Positions 1 to 10,064 are shown, counted from the stretch's first letter. The stretch is DNA of 64,000 nt from Pseudoips prasinana (GCA_951640165.1 OX621265.1:22023001-22087000), one strand, 5' to 3'. Numbers and translations: made by a program. The notes: a model not told the origin generated them from the letters alone.

Positions 1-19
1 GGAAACCAGATATCAGATA

Positions 20-170
20 TACTACATATACCACTTTTCTTTTTTAAATACTTATGTACTTACATCCAGACTCAGGACAAACAGATATGTTCATGCACAA
101 AATATCTGTCCCGGGTGGGAATCGAACCCACAGCAGCGCATCTACCAACCACGCCAACAGGCCCGTCATA
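20..170 (-). mobile_element. tRNA-derived SINE fragment
   Basis: Read on the minus strand, the segment holds a B-box-like TTCGATTCCCACCC and an A-box-like stretch near 150, followed by a body that ends in a repeat-rich tail. The same layout recurs at 36490-36610 and 11560-11705, which supports a dispersed SINE family rather than a tRNA gene. No cloverleaf is preserved. Confidence 0.55.
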
Positions 171-268
171 TGGTGGTGGTCACAATGGTTAGTCTTCGTT
201 GGATAAGCAGCGACAGCCATCACATTATGGTTGTTATGTTAATTATGTGCTGTTAATAATATACTAAC

Positions 269-359
269 CTTCTACGCTCTCAGTTTTTATTATCAACTCC
301 TCCATTTCCAAGCCTGGTTCGTTCTTCACAAGTGTATCACTAAATCCAATTGATGTCAT
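269..359 (-). CDS. First coding exon of a divergent zinc-finger paralogue (gene 3, runs off left edge)
   Basis: On the minus strand an ATG at 359 opens 30 codons plus one base, ending at a GTTAGT donor (268 downward). The peptide contains VKNEP and EELIIKTE, matching VKKEP and EELIIKPE in exon 1 of gene 1 (6232-6313). Start-to-donor length and exit phase (1) agree in both. The downstream finger exon would lie left of position 1, so only the 5' end is visible. The orientation is head-to-head with gene 1. Function is inferred from the paralogue: a nuclear C2H2 protein. The frame stays open upstream of the ATG, so an upstream acceptor and further 5' exons are possible. Confidence 0.55.
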
Positions 360-550
360 ATTAGTTGAAGATAGCGGCGCGCTATCACACGTAACCAATT
401 CAACAAATACCCGTGTTCAGTCTCACGCCACCACGAGTCCATCCAGTCCCATGGGTAATAAAGTGTATTTAATCTACAGTAATGGGTAACTTATAATTAA
501 AAGTATTGAAAGCATAGAAATGCCCGACGCGTAAAAATAATATGTATAGA

Positions 551-681
551 CGCCAGCACAGCACATCAAGCTACTCCAATCTGTCAAACTTCCCCAATTG
601 AAAGTAAACTTTATACTCATGCAATAAAGTTGAAAATCTATAAATAAAATTGACAGATTGAGGTAGCTGGATGTGCTGGCG
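551..681. mobile_element. MITE-like foldback element, copy 1
   Basis: About 131 bp with inverted ends: CGCCAGCACA... on the left and ...ATGTGCTGGCG on the right, with AATCTGTCAAA and TTGACAGATTG further in. A second copy lies at 30340-30472. No coding capacity. Superfamily not assigned. Confidence 0.6.
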
Positions 682-689
682 TTTGAAAC

Positions 690-1225
690 TATTTCTACTA
701 CACAAAGAGTGTATAATCATTAGCTATGCTTGTATGCATGTGTCAAAATAGGTTTACCAACAATGAACTAATTCCCCGTTTTCCTGGGATTCCAAATATT
801 AAGCATCAGACGCAGGGCCAGTGTGTAGTTGAAACAGCAATCCCATAGTACTCGCCGCGAGGTACTAAGATTTTACATCCATTTCAAATGCTTCAAAATA
901 GGTTCATGTGACGTGTCTTTGGTGTCCGTGGTACATTCGCAATAAAAACCATTACGCCATTTTTTATTGCCTACCATTAAGCATTGGATGAAGCAATCAC
1001 CTAGTCGACAAAATCATGCACTATCCCGTTATGATTGTCACCCTAGATCTGGATAATTTTACTAGAAACTCTCGTTTTTAAACTAACAATTATAGCAGTT
1101 AGTCGGGCAGCAGCGCCTCCTCTGTACTAGCTACTACCCAACTAGGGTCGCCAACTCGCATGCCAAGCGCGATAACTAAGGCAAAACTAGGCTAAAAAAA
1201 AAAAGGCTAATGGCAACATTATAGA
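690..1225. other. Intergenic stretch without recognised gene
   Basis: No supported exon, RNA gene or clear repeat. It is AT-rich, with only short random frames on both strands. Confidence 0.5.
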
Positions 1226-1280
1226 AACTTTTTCGGGAGGCCTATGTCCAGCTGTGGACGATATTAGGCTGATGATGACT
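1226..1280 (+). mobile_element. 3' end of an RTE-type non-LTR element
   Basis: The segment GGGAGGCCTATGTCCAGCTG followed by GGACG...GGCTGATGATGA is the terminal motif seen also at 21320-21370 and 41065-41130, where it follows RTE-like reverse-transcriptase C-terminal codons. Confidence 0.55.
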
Positions 1281-1547
1281 AGTACCTATACAATGAGGGC
1301 TACCGCGTATCAATTTGCCGCTAGAGTTAAAATTGTGCTTAAACATGATATAGGCAAAATTTTCACTTTAGTCGAGTGTTGATCGTGAAGCCACAAGGAG
1401 ATGAAATGTTGCATAAAGAAGTGCCGAAATAATATCCTAACGACGCAAAAAGAATATGTTGTGACCACCGGTTAATTTACTATATTTATGAAAGATAATA
1501 TGCAAAACAGAGTAAAGAAACAAGTAAAACATAATATTTTTCAATCA

Positions 1548-1712
1548 GCCGCAAACACGCCGCAAACGAGCCGGAAACGCCCCGAAAACGAGCCACAAAG
1601 ACACTGCAAACATGCCGAAAACGAGCCGTAAAAGCGGCGCATACGTGCCGCAAACTCGCCACAAACTAGCTGCAAACGCACCGAAAACGCGCCGCAAACG
1701 CGCCGCAAATGC
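1548..1712. repeat. 11-bp minisatellite, 15 units
   Basis: Fifteen consecutive 11-bp units close to GCCGCAAACGC. The phase is kept throughout with no insertions, and base substitutions vary between units. The array is GC-rich in AT-rich surroundings. Frames through it are repeat artefacts (11 is not a multiple of 3, so units cycle through all frames). Confidence 0.85.
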
Positions 1713-2485
1713 AACGCGACTACCGTTGCTCTACATGGCATTTAGTTTGCATTCGTATCGATGAAATGCCCCCTCCGATCTTCAATCGGATGAGCAGCCT
1801 GTCCAAAAGGTCCCTTAAAATCCGCCGTTTATTGCTCGTATTATTGTGAAAATTATCAATAAAAAATATACTCCGATCTTGACTATGTTCGAGTCAGTTT
1901 TAAATGCAACATAATAATATGTAGTTTCTACTTCACATTCGATTTTACATTACTGCTTATTTACTGAGAAAATGACTGTAGTGTAAAGAGCAACGTATCT
2001 CATATCACTTGAAGTACCATATGCTGCATTTAGAAACGTGTACCACGTGTTTGTATTGTATGGCGTGATTTGTCCATGTGTATTGAATGTCATTGGTTTA
2101 TTTTGTAATATTTTCAAAAATGAAGAAAAAGTTTTAGTAGTATTTGGTATAGTTGAATCTGTTGGTAGGTTTATACAGTTAGAAATGGTCACTCTGACGA
2201 CTTGAGTATTAACGTGCCATATTGCCGTTAATTGCGATTTTCTGTGTTGAATTTAAAACTCCATATAAGCCTCTAGTAAAGTCTCCACTGCTTTACTGGG
2301 GTACGACAAGGAATACGTATGACTTGACTGTGACGGACTTTACTTGACATGACGAAAATAAATGAAATAAAAATATATTTTACGGAAGGCTCAAAAAGCC
2401 GAAGAAGCCAGAGCCGTAAAACTGAAAAAAGAAAAAAAAGTGTATAACGTAGTTTGTTATATTCTCTTTGGAAGTTTATATAATG
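1713..2485. other. Gene-poor stretch; possible receptor-like exon remnant on minus strand
   Basis: No firm feature. On the minus strand 2192-1950 codes 80 residues including PYNTNTWYTFLNAAYG. This vaguely recalls the last transmembrane segment of insect odorant receptors (an N-x-AYS-like block). Splice signals and flanking receptor exons were not found. Confidence 0.2.
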
Positions 2486-2497
2486 TACTCTGTGGTT
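2486..2497. repeat. Left target-site duplication of the 2.5-6.0 kb retroelement
   Basis: TACTCTGTGGTT at 2486-2497 is repeated exactly at 5959-5970, directly after the poly(A) tail. This fixes both ends of the insertion. Confidence 0.9.
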
Positions 2498-2530
2498 AAT
2501 TTAACTGCTCAGCTAGAGTGGAAATGTCTG

Positions 2531-2695
2531 ACTCTCAACTCTGTATTTTAATAAAGGTGTTTTAACTTGGGGTAGTGATCACTACCATAGGTCAAGACCT
2601 ATGGTAGTGATCACTACCCCACTTGTACTACTTTGATTGGGGGATCTTTACCACATAAAGTCAAAACACCTTTATTAAAATACAGAGTTGAGAGT
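2531..2695. repeat. Inverted repeat at retroelement 5' end
   Basis: 2531-2593 is the reverse complement of parts of 2596-2695. The left arm lacks about 37 bp that the right arm has (right arm about 2622-2660). The centre is the tight hairpin ATAGGTC-AA-GACCTAT next to the palindrome GTAGTGATCACTAC, which is the DNA coding the endonuclease SDH motif. Confidence 0.85.
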
Positions 2696-5600
2696 GCTAA
2701 TTGGGATATGTATAAACAAACATTGGAAAATGAAATTTATTCTTTACCCCAAATTACAATCCATAACCTAGATTCTTGCCTATCTCTGTTCTCTGACACT
2801 GTTACATTGGCTGCTGATGAGAGCATACCTTTAAAAAATTCAGCCTCTGGTAAATTATCATCTCCACCCTGGTGGGATAGAGAATGTACTGCAATAATTA
2901 GAGCCAGAAATGAAGCTGAATTAAATTATATTAGCAACATGTCTCCAGATAATTTAATTCGCTATAACCGGATAGTAGCAAAATCCAAGAGATTGTTTAG
3001 GAAAAAAAAATATGACAGTTGGAAAAAATTTTGCTTCTCTCTGTCTCCTTCATCTTCAGCTTCCCAAGTTTGGAAAAAATTTAAGAAATTTAAGCGTGGC
3101 TACTCTTTACAAAATAACCCCCCTATCCCACAAGATATTGCGGCAAAATTTCTTAATAAACTAGCTCCAGCCTTCGTGCCCCTGTTGGAGGAATGTCCAT
3201 CATGTCCTGGAGCTGTTGAAATTTCCAGTGATCCCTTAGATGATCCTTTTTCACTTCAGGAGTTGAATGCAGTACTGAAACATCTACGGGACTCTGCACC
3301 TGGGGTAGATGGTTTCCCATATTCTTTTTTTAAAATGACTGGTCAGAACAGCCGTCTGTACCTTTTAAATTTATTAAATACTTGTTTTATTTATAGTTAT
3401 GTCCCTCGTCACTGGAAATCTTTACTTATAATTCCATTATTGAAGCCAGGCAAATCTCCCAATTGTGCTGATAACTATCGACCAATTGCTTTGTCCCCAA
3501 CTATTTGCAAAATTTTGGAACATTTAATGAAGCGTAGATTGGAGTGGTTTCTAGAGAGTAGGGGTCTCCTAGCGGACTCTCAGTTTGGATTCCGTAAGGG
3601 GTTCAGTACCATGGATAGCATTGGCATCTTCATGGCAGATACTCGCTTAGCTTTTAGCGTTAATAAATCAGTCATTGCGGTTTTCTTAGACATCTCATCT
3701 GCATATGATAGTGTACTCCTTTCCGTACTCCGCAGTAAATTACGCCTCCTGAGTATTCCGGTAAGCATGTTAAATTGTTTGTGCAATCTTTTGTCTGACC
3801 GCGCTGTCAACCTACATGTCCCAGGAGAAAGGTTTGATGCCAGGTCAGTTTGGAAGGGACTACCCCAAGGATCGGTTTTGAGCCCCTTGCTATATAATAT
3901 TTACACTTCAGATCTGCATAAAGCCCTCAATTCTGATTGTCAAATACTGCAATATGCAGATGATTTGTGTTTATATGTGTCAGGAGCATCTGTCACTGCT
4001 GCTGCAGATTCCATGCAGGTATCACTCAGTTCACTATATTATTGGCTTTATAATCATGGTTTAAAATTATCGCCCTCTAAGAGTTCTGCTGTAGTATTTT
4101 CCCGTAAACGAATCATTCCTGATGTACACCTTGAGGTTGAGGGGTCTCCCATTAAGGTTGTAGATAAGGTGAAATTTCTTGGTGTCATCTTGGATGCCAA
4201 ACTAAGTGGGACAGATCATATTAAGTTCATGACTCATAAATGTGAAAAAAATATCAACATGTTACGTGCCCTTGCGGGTGTTTGGTGGGGAGCTCATCCT
4301 TTTACTCTAAAACTTATTTATAATGCGACAATAAGGAGTTTACTGGACTATGGATCCTTCATTCTAGAACCATGCAGTAAAGTTGCCTTGTCAAAATTTG
4401 ATGCAATACAAGCAAAGTCCCTTCGCATTGTAATAGGTTGTATGAGGTCCACTCCGACGAACGCTCTGCAAGTAGAGGCTTGTGATCCTCCCCTTATCCT
4501 GCGCCGACAATATCTTGCTGATAGGTTCATTTACAAGGCATGTTTCCTCAAAGATCATAAGTTAACAGCAAAATTATCTCACTTGGACGATCTATGCATA
4601 CGGGAGGACTATTGGAAGAATAAGGACCCCCCTTTAATTTTAAATTCATTCAGAAAAATGCGAGGTCTTGAGGTAACTGCTCCCATTTACCATTGTGCAA
4701 ATTTTCCGTTATATAGTACTACATATGAAATAGTAAACTTTATTCCAAATTATATACCATACATTGGTTTGTCTAAGGACACTATTCAGGCTAATATATT
4801 ATTCTCTTCCTTGATCCAGGATAAATGGCAGGATTACCACAGGTTTTTTACTGATGCATCAAAACTAGAATCAGATGGTAAAACTGGTGTATCAGTCTTC
4901 TATTCAAATTCACATATCACTCTTCAGTTCCAATGTCCTCCAGAAGCATCAGTATTCACTGGTGAGTGTATTGGTATTCTGGAGGCATGTCAGTTTATTT
5001 TAGCTCATGTGGTAATTACCAAGGCAATTATTTTTTCTGATTCCAAAAGTGCCCTGGAAGCCTTAGTAAAAAACCCTTTCAAGGATAATCTCCGAAGTCC
5101 TATAGTAATGGAAATTAAAAAATCGTTATATTTATGCACCGTAAAAGGAATTGAGGTTTTACTTGCATGGATTCCTGCTCACATGGGTATCAGTGGCAAT
5201 GAATGTGCGGACGAGGCTGCTAAAGCGGCTGTTTCGAGTAGTATTGCCGACATGAAATACTTCTATGTTCATGTCTATGATTTATTACATAATGCAAAGA
5301 TTGATCTCCGTAAGTCTTGGCAGGCATCCTGGGTTAAATCAAGTCAGATTAAGGGTAGTAAATATGCATCAATCCAACCAGAAATCCCAGTTAAACCATG
5401 GTTTTATAAATATAAAAAGTTGTGCAAAACTGTTACATCGGTTATATGTAGAATCCGTCTTGGTTTTTGTTGTACTCCAGTATTTTTACACAAAATTAGA
5501 GTTAGAGACAATTCTCTATGTGAGTGTGGTCTAGATGAAAGTTCCTTGGATCACATCTTTTTAAATTGTCAATTATATGGCACACACTCCTTTGAACAAG

Positions 5601-5722
5601 TCATCTCAAAATTAAAAATTCAACGCCCAGTCAATGTTAGACATCTTCTTTCATTCTTCCCTGACCCCCAAATTATCAATATGTTTATTAAATACATATA
5701 TACTAACAAGATTAAGTTGTAG
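2633..5722 (+). CDS. Reverse transcriptase-RNase H polyprotein (ORF2, 5'-truncated)
   Basis: About 1029 residues without a stop. In order: the linker that follows the endonuclease; reverse transcriptase with LPQGSVLSP near residue 410 and the catalytic YADD near 440; RNase H with FTDAS near 740, a GE at the second acidic position, SDSKSALEAL near 803 and AWIPAHMGISGNE near 846; and a C-terminal CECG...H...C motif near 963. RT copies element RNA into cDNA at the nick; RNase H removes the RNA strand. The first codon given is a TTG: the frame stays open upstream into the SDH motif, so this is a truncated frame rather than a true start. RNase H after RT places it in the I/Nimb-like group; the exact clade is uncertain. 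Confidence 0.9.
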   Translation: MIGGSLPHKVKTPLLKYRVESANWDMYKQTLENEIYSLPQITIHNLDSCLSLFSDTVTLAADESIPLKNSASGKLSSPPWWDRECTAIIRARNEAELNYISNMSPDNLIRYNRIVAKSKRLFRKKKYDSWKKFCFSLSPSSSASQVWKKFKKFKRGYSLQNNPPIPQDIAAKFLNKLAPAFVPLLEECPSCPGAVEISSDPLDDPFSLQELNAVLKHLRDSAPGVDGFPYSFFKMTGQNSRLYLLNLLNTCFIYSYVPRHWKSLLIIPLLKPGKSPNCADNYRPIALSPTICKILEHLMKRRLEWFLESRGLLADSQFGFRKGFSTMDSIGIFMADTRLAFSVNKSVIAVFLDISSAYDSVLLSVLRSKLRLLSIPVSMLNCLCNLLSDRAVNLHVPGERFDARSVWKGLPQGSVLSPLLYNIYTSDLHKALNSDCQILQYADDLCLYVSGASVTAAADSMQVSLSSLYYWLYNHGLKLSPSKSSAVVFSRKRIIPDVHLEVEGSPIKVVDKVKFLGVILDAKLSGTDHIKFMTHKCEKNINMLRALAGVWWGAHPFTLKLIYNATIRSLLDYGSFILEPCSKVALSKFDAIQAKSLRIVIGCMRSTPTNALQVEACDPPLILRRQYLADRFIYKACFLKDHKLTAKLSHLDDLCIREDYWKNKDPPLILNSFRKMRGLEVTAPIYHCANFPLYSTTYEIVNFIPNYIPYIGLSKDTIQANILFSSLIQDKWQDYHRFFTDASKLESDGKTGVSVFYSNSHITLQFQCPPEASVFTGECIGILEACQFILAHVVITKAIIFSDSKSALEALVKNPFKDNLRSPIVMEIKKSLYLCTVKGIEVLLAWIPAHMGISGNECADEAAKAAVSSSIADMKYFYVHVYDLLHNAKIDLRKSWQASWVKSSQIKGSKYASIQPEIPVKPWFYKYKKLCKTVTSVICRIRLGFCCTPVFLHKIRVRDNSLCECGLDESSLDHIFLNCQLYGTHSFEQVISKLKIQRPVNVRHLLSFFPDPQIINMFIKYIYTNKIKL

Positions 5723-5938
5723 GAATATCACATGTATGGTATATTTTAATGTAAAATTAGCTATAGTATGTATATATTAATCTACTAACACTTATTTTGT
5801 GTTTGTCTTTGTTCCAGGTCCATAAATACTTCCACAATTTGTTAAAAGTTTTTTAAATTCTGTATAATTACTCATGAGCAACCATTACATGACACTGGCA
5901 GAAATTGCTGAAATAATCGGCAGGTATATGCCATAATT

Positions 5939-5958
5939 AAAAAAAAAAAAAAAAAAAA
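5939..5958 (+). repeat. Poly(A) tail of the retroelement
   Basis: About 20 consecutive A before the right target duplication at 5959-5970. Confidence 0.9.
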
Positions 5959-5970
5959 TACTCTGTGGTT

Positions 5971-6231
5971 GTTTGTATTCTCTCTCTATTCTCTCTCTGT
6001 GGACTTGTGTACAGCAGCTAACTAAACTATGATTACCTACCTAAAATACATTGATTTTTACGTAAACTAAGGAATTATTTTCCTTCATTATTGGTTAGCA
6101 AAATGCGATAGATTCGCCACACATCAATGCTTCACAGTGCATGGTTATCAGTGAACGCAAATAAAATGGTTATGTCTAAAATGTCTACAATGGAATTTAA
6201 TTAGTTTGCCATCAACACGCTAAGAAGAAAA
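5971..6231 (+). promoter_or_regulatory. Probable 5' region of zinc-finger gene 1
   Basis: Between the retroelement and the ATG at 6232 there is an initiator-like ATCAGTGAACG at about 6148-6158 and no TATA box at the usual distance. An in-frame stop precedes the ATG by 12 bases, supporting the start. Promoter identity is inference. Confidence 0.3.
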
Positions 6232-6313
6232 ATGGAATTTAGCGATATCGTTGTGAAGAAGGAACCTGTCTTGGAAACGGAGGAGTTGATAATAAAACCT
6301 GAGATAAAGGAAG
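6232..6313 (+). CDS. Zinc-finger gene 1, coding exon 1
   Basis: ATG at 6232 in an AAAATGG context; 27 codons plus one base, then a GTTAGT donor. The peptide is acidic and includes VKKEP and IIKPE, both fitting the sumoylation consensus (hydrophobic-Lys-x-Glu). It leaves in phase 1 and joins exon 2 at 9912 to complete a Glu codon. The paralogous first exon is at 359-269. The intron (3.6 kb) holds several retroelement tails. Confidence 0.7.
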
Positions 6314-6374
6314 GTTAGTATTATATTAAGCAGTATGATATGCTAAAGAATAGTCTCTACAAGATATTATATTT

Positions 6375-6460
6375 GTTTATCCTTTTCGCTGGGTCTTCTC
6401 TGTTGGGGCGTATTGGTGGCAGCGTTAAATCGCGACCGTCGGAATTATGTATTTCTTACC
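6375..6460 (+). mobile_element. 3'-UTR fragment of CR1/Jockey-like family 1
   Basis: CGCTGGGTCTTCTC followed by GTTGGGGCG and GGTGGCAGCGTTAAATCGCG matches the 3' UTR of family 1 copies at 34140-34200 and (reverse) 45590-45640, with more substitutions. Its continuation appears at 7130-7405. Confidence 0.6.
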
Positions 6461-6746
6461 TTAATCTAGACAATACCAATACAAAATACAAAATACAAAA
6501 ATGTTTATTGCGTTATTACACATATGTTAGACAACAAATTTGTTGGCGTCTCCTTTTAGGCATATAGATGCCTAAAAATACTATACCAATCAGAAAATAA
6601 TGTAGAAAAATAATAACTAAACTTGTCAAGCTCACAATGTAGGACATAAACATTCAAATACAGTATAAAAGTACCAAAAAAATTGATATAAATAGGTAAT
6701 AAATAATAATAAAATCGTTATTGTCTCTAATTAATAACAATTTATA

Positions 6747-6925
6747 CAAAACTAGCTGTGCCCCGCGGTGTTACCCGTGTAAAATTTTATAAATTTTCTT
6801 TGCTATAAACCTCACGGAGCCCGGACCTTTCCAACGAATGCAAAACCGTGGAAATTGGTTCGTGCGTTCTGGAGTTATAGCGTCAGGAAGGAAAACCCGA
6901 CTTATTTTTATATAGTAGAAGATTG
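6747..6925. mobile_element. Dispersed repeat with AACTAGCTGTGCCCCGCGG end, copy 1
   Basis: About 180 bp, repeated at 43390-43565 with high identity; both end in TTTTTATATAGTAGA. The CTAGCTGTGCCC terminus is like the Helitron-like ends in this window (10961-10970 reversed). No coding capacity. Confidence 0.6.
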
Positions 6926-7129
6926 AGACATCCCCAGTAAGTAATGTAATACTTGTGTAGGGGCTGCCTTGCTTCTTATTGCGGTTACACAATAATAAGA
7001 CTGTTCTTATCTATAAGTTAAAATTAAATTTTGACAAAGTAATAACATATTATCTGAATTAAAATATTAATAAAAAGGAAAAGAAAGAAGATATGGTTAG
7101 TAAATTTATTATTTTAAAATTTAGATAAT

Positions 7130-7405
7130 TAAACCTACACATGATCCTTGACAATAACTTAATTTTAGTTAGCTAAATATCGTTACTGTTATAAAATAAA
7201 TCTTATTGTAAAATATTTCCTTACTGTTATAAAATAAATCTTATTGTAAAATATTTCCTACAATCCCTGTACCTAAATATCTATATGTACCTAGAAATAA
7301 TTATAAATTAATTATATATTACTGTGAACATGTTCTGACTATTTACAAGCGCTTTTTTAAAGTCTATGTGAATAAAAACCTTTTTTATTTATTTATTTAT
7401 TCGTA
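7130..7405 (+). mobile_element. 3' terminus of CR1/Jockey-like family 1
   Basis: Contains GACTATTTACAAGCGC then a T run and GAATAAAAACC before a (TTTA)n tail, exactly as the family 1 3' ends at 34460-34530 and 45257-45330. Non-LTR tail made of short repeats rather than poly(A). Confidence 0.75.
7183..7258. repeat. Exact 38-bp tandem duplication
   Basis: Two identical 38-bp units (7183-7220 and 7221-7258) inside the family 1 3' end; other copies have one unit. Confidence 0.85.
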
Positions 7406-8029
7406 AATTAAAATTTAACAATTGAAGATAATGAACAGTTGTCAAAAGGCTGCCAATGAGTAGCTTAATTTAGCAACTAATTCCTGAGGACACCCTTATG
7501 GGGTGCGGGCCACAACTCAAGGGCTAAATGTACTGTTTTGAATTTGTGAAATATAATCTCAAAAAAGTCTCAAACCAGCACCCTCTACTAAACTCTTCTT
7601 TAATCTATGAACAATACACCCTGGCAGATCAAATTTAGGATTCCCTTGCCCTATCAGAGGATACACAATTGCTAACATCCTTTGGAAATTATTCTGTGCA
7701 TCGTGAATAATTATATATGAACATTGTTAACAGGTATTAACGCGACTAACATTATTGTTATTTTCCCGACGTTTAGACCAAGTTGCAATGATCGTGGTCA
7801 TGGGATGACTGGCGCAGCGGTGTTACTCCGCTACTGAGGGCATGGAGTATTTAACTACCCTCACTGATCGATACATATATAATTATGATAAGCGAAAGTT
7901 TAAAAGTGTATATCATGAATAATGCTATAAAACTGAAATTTAAAATATTATTTATTTATTACTTGACTTCAGTTTGCTTTGTTGATTAAAAACAAAAGTA
8001 ACTGACATCATCACTCGTGTTGACCAACA

Positions 8030-8275
8030 AAAATGGATATTAAGATGCAATGTGGACAAGTGGAGCAAGCAAGTGACACTGTGGTACCCCAGAGACGGTC
8101 ATGGAAAACAGGGACTACAAGTTTTGAGATGGGAAGATGAACTCAAAGCTACTTTGGGGCCCCTCTGGATGAGAGTGGCAAATGACAGGCTGCAATGGAG
8201 AGAGTTGGAGGAGGCCTTTGCCAAAAGGCACACAGAAAATAGAGACATTAAAATTAAAAATAAATAAAAATTCAA
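8030..8275 (+). pseudogene. C-terminal fragment of an endonuclease-reverse transcriptase
   Basis: The frame from 8052 codes KWSKQVTLWYPRDG, then WEDELKATLGPLW and DRLQWRELEEAFAKRH. This order (W-YPRDG ... RWEDD ... GPLW ... W+ LEEAFA) is the C-terminus of RTE-like lepidopteran retroelement proteins. No catalytic core remains. It lies in intron 1 of gene 1. Confidence 0.6.
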
Positions 8276-8469
8276 CAAATGTTATTATAATCCTGTTACT
8301 ATCTGTTAATAAGGGTTATTTTATTTTATTTATTTATTCAGTTTCCTAATAATGTATTGCAATTTAACATTGATTCAGCAATTTCTTTTAAATATTTAAT
8401 GGGCTTGTGCTTGACCACAATGCCACCCATGTTGTGTGTGTGTGTGGAACCTTGTAATCTAATTTCAGA

Positions 8470-9080
8470 AATCAGAAATATTTATTGTACATAGGAACAC
8501 ATGGTACACTTATGCACGTCAATAATTAAAATTATACACAATACAGCAAATAAATTAAAACTTAAAATAGAAGATAGGTAGGTAGATAACATAATATTAA
8601 TTATATATACAGAATATCACAAATGCAATAAAATTTAAAAACATCCATTAAAAAAGTCCAAGTAATTTACTATAATAAATATTAATATTAAATGTCACAA
8701 AATGTCAATATTATAATTTTGTTATATTGGGCTTGGTAAACACCAAGCGTCTTATCATTCAAATAATCATTAATAAGCCTTTTTTGTTAAAAGCTCTCTT
8801 CTGGAGGATGAATATGGTTTGTACATCAGCAGCTTTCCCCATAAAAGTATACCGTATGACATAAGACTATGAAAATAGCTAAAATACACTTGACAGCTTG
8901 GCCATACAAATGAAGTGAAACTTATGGATTCACAAGATGGAATGTCAAAGACAAAACAGTGGCAATTCCCTGCATCTTGGAGACACTCATTAATAAAACC
9001 ACTTTCACTCCCTACCTTGTTGATCAGTTTCAGATTGATGAGGTCAACTAGCCATGCTGGTATTGCATCCAGACACACAT
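8470..9080 (-). pseudogene. Degraded reverse-transcriptase C-terminal fragment related to family 1
   Basis: On the minus strand YFHSLMSYGILLWG is coded around 8890-8830, matching YFHSIMSYGILLWG of family 1 (46450-46410). Flanking sequence is rearranged and AT-rich toward 8470, as in a retroelement 3' UTR. Confidence 0.6.
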
Positions 9081-9551
9081 AATTTATAATTATATAATCT
9101 GTATTTTTATTATATTTAATTCTATTTATTTAGTTAGGTATAGGATATTAATATGTATAATTAACTGATGGGTAACCGGTAGCACGCAATAAAGAGAAAA
9201 CATGTTCACACATGAATCGCATTGAAAAGAAGGTCTCACCACGGGTGATCCTAGCGAGGTCTTCGATATCACACACATTTGCCGAGGTCTCTCAGATGCA
9301 TGATAACTATGATAATAATAAATAAATAAAATAAATGTATCTTTTTTATATACTGTGGACACGGGTCTCAATCGCGATAAAGATATAGGCAAATCATTAC
9401 CTTGGTTACCCAATGTTTAGGCATGGATTGCACCAGCCGTGGTCATGGGTGAAAAATGTGTACAAATCGCGAAAGTTTAAAAAATAATGTGAGCCGTCAC
9501 GGGACGCCTGGCAGATGTAAAACATCGACATTATTTTGTAAAAGTAATATG

Positions 9552-9785
9552 CAGAAGTCGAAGTCGAAGTATAACTCGCAGTCGAAGTTGAAGTCGAAGT
9601 ACCTATAAGTCGCAGTCGATGTCGAAGTGGAAGTATAAGTCGCAGTCGAAGTCAAAGTCGAAGTCATGTCGAAGTCGAAGTATACCTAAGTCGCAGTCGA
9701 AGTCTAAGTATAAGTCGCAGTCGAAGTATAAGTTGCAGTCGAAGTCAAAGTCGAAGTCAAGTCGAAGTCCAAGTAGAAGTCGAAA
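9552..9785. repeat. (GTCGAA)n-type minisatellite
   Basis: Imperfect 6-bp repeats of AAGTCG with interspersed TATAAGTCGCAGTC blocks over about 230 bp, ending about 125 bp before exon 2 of gene 1. Serine/lysine- or aspartate-rich frames across it are artefacts. Confidence 0.85.
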
Positions 9786-9911
9786 AGAACATATAGTGAT
9801 AGGAAAAAAAAAATAAAAAAAAAACCACGGCATGCGTCGCCACGCCAGAAATCTGTTTTACGTTCGGCTATAGATGTTTCACATCAACATTAATCTGTAT
9901 CTTGTCTGCAG

Positions 9912-10064
9912 AGTTATCACCTGAACAAGACTTCCCTGAAGATGTCCCTTCGTATACTGAAGATAAATCATCACCAACAGGTTTCACTAAGGTTGAAGTG
10001 AAACAGGAATTGCCGCCTCCAAGTTATTCTGAGCTGAAGGCTGAATTTGAGGAGCAGAGTACAG
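9912..10064 (+). CDS. Zinc-finger gene 1, coding exon 2
   Basis: The acceptor CTGCAG ends at 9911 and the donor GTCAGT starts at 10065; 153 nt with phase 1 entry and exit. The acidic, proline-rich peptide includes VEVKQELPPPSYSEL. VKQE is a sumoylation-type motif and PPPSY is a PPxY-like WW-domain ligand. It fits as a linker between the N-terminus and the fingers. No known fold. Confidence 0.7.

Larger units (their letters stand above)
2498..5958 (+). mobile_element. 5'-truncated I-like non-LTR retrotransposon with 5' foldback
   Basis: A 3.46-kb insertion bounded by the 12-bp duplication and ending in a run of about 20 A. It carries the end of an endonuclease domain (SDHYP coded at about 2606-2620), then reverse transcriptase, RNase H and a terminal Cys/His motif. 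The 5' end is an inverted copy of the element's own sequence. ORF1 and most of the endonuclease are missing, so this copy cannot retrotranspose alone, but the remaining frame has no stop. It sits just upstream of gene 1. Confidence 0.9.

Noticed and set aside
1541..1741. 66-residue Cys/Arg/Phe-rich minus-strand frame
   Set aside because: It lies in the 11-bp minisatellite, and the peptide is only the translated repeat.
2498..2700. Two independent inverted insertions instead of one foldback
   Set aside because: Both arms lie within one 12-bp target duplication and are centred on a palindrome of the element itself, so a single event is simpler.
9603..9833. Asp/Phe-rich and Ser/Lys-rich frames on both strands
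   Set aside because: They are translations of the (GTCGAA)n minisatellite.
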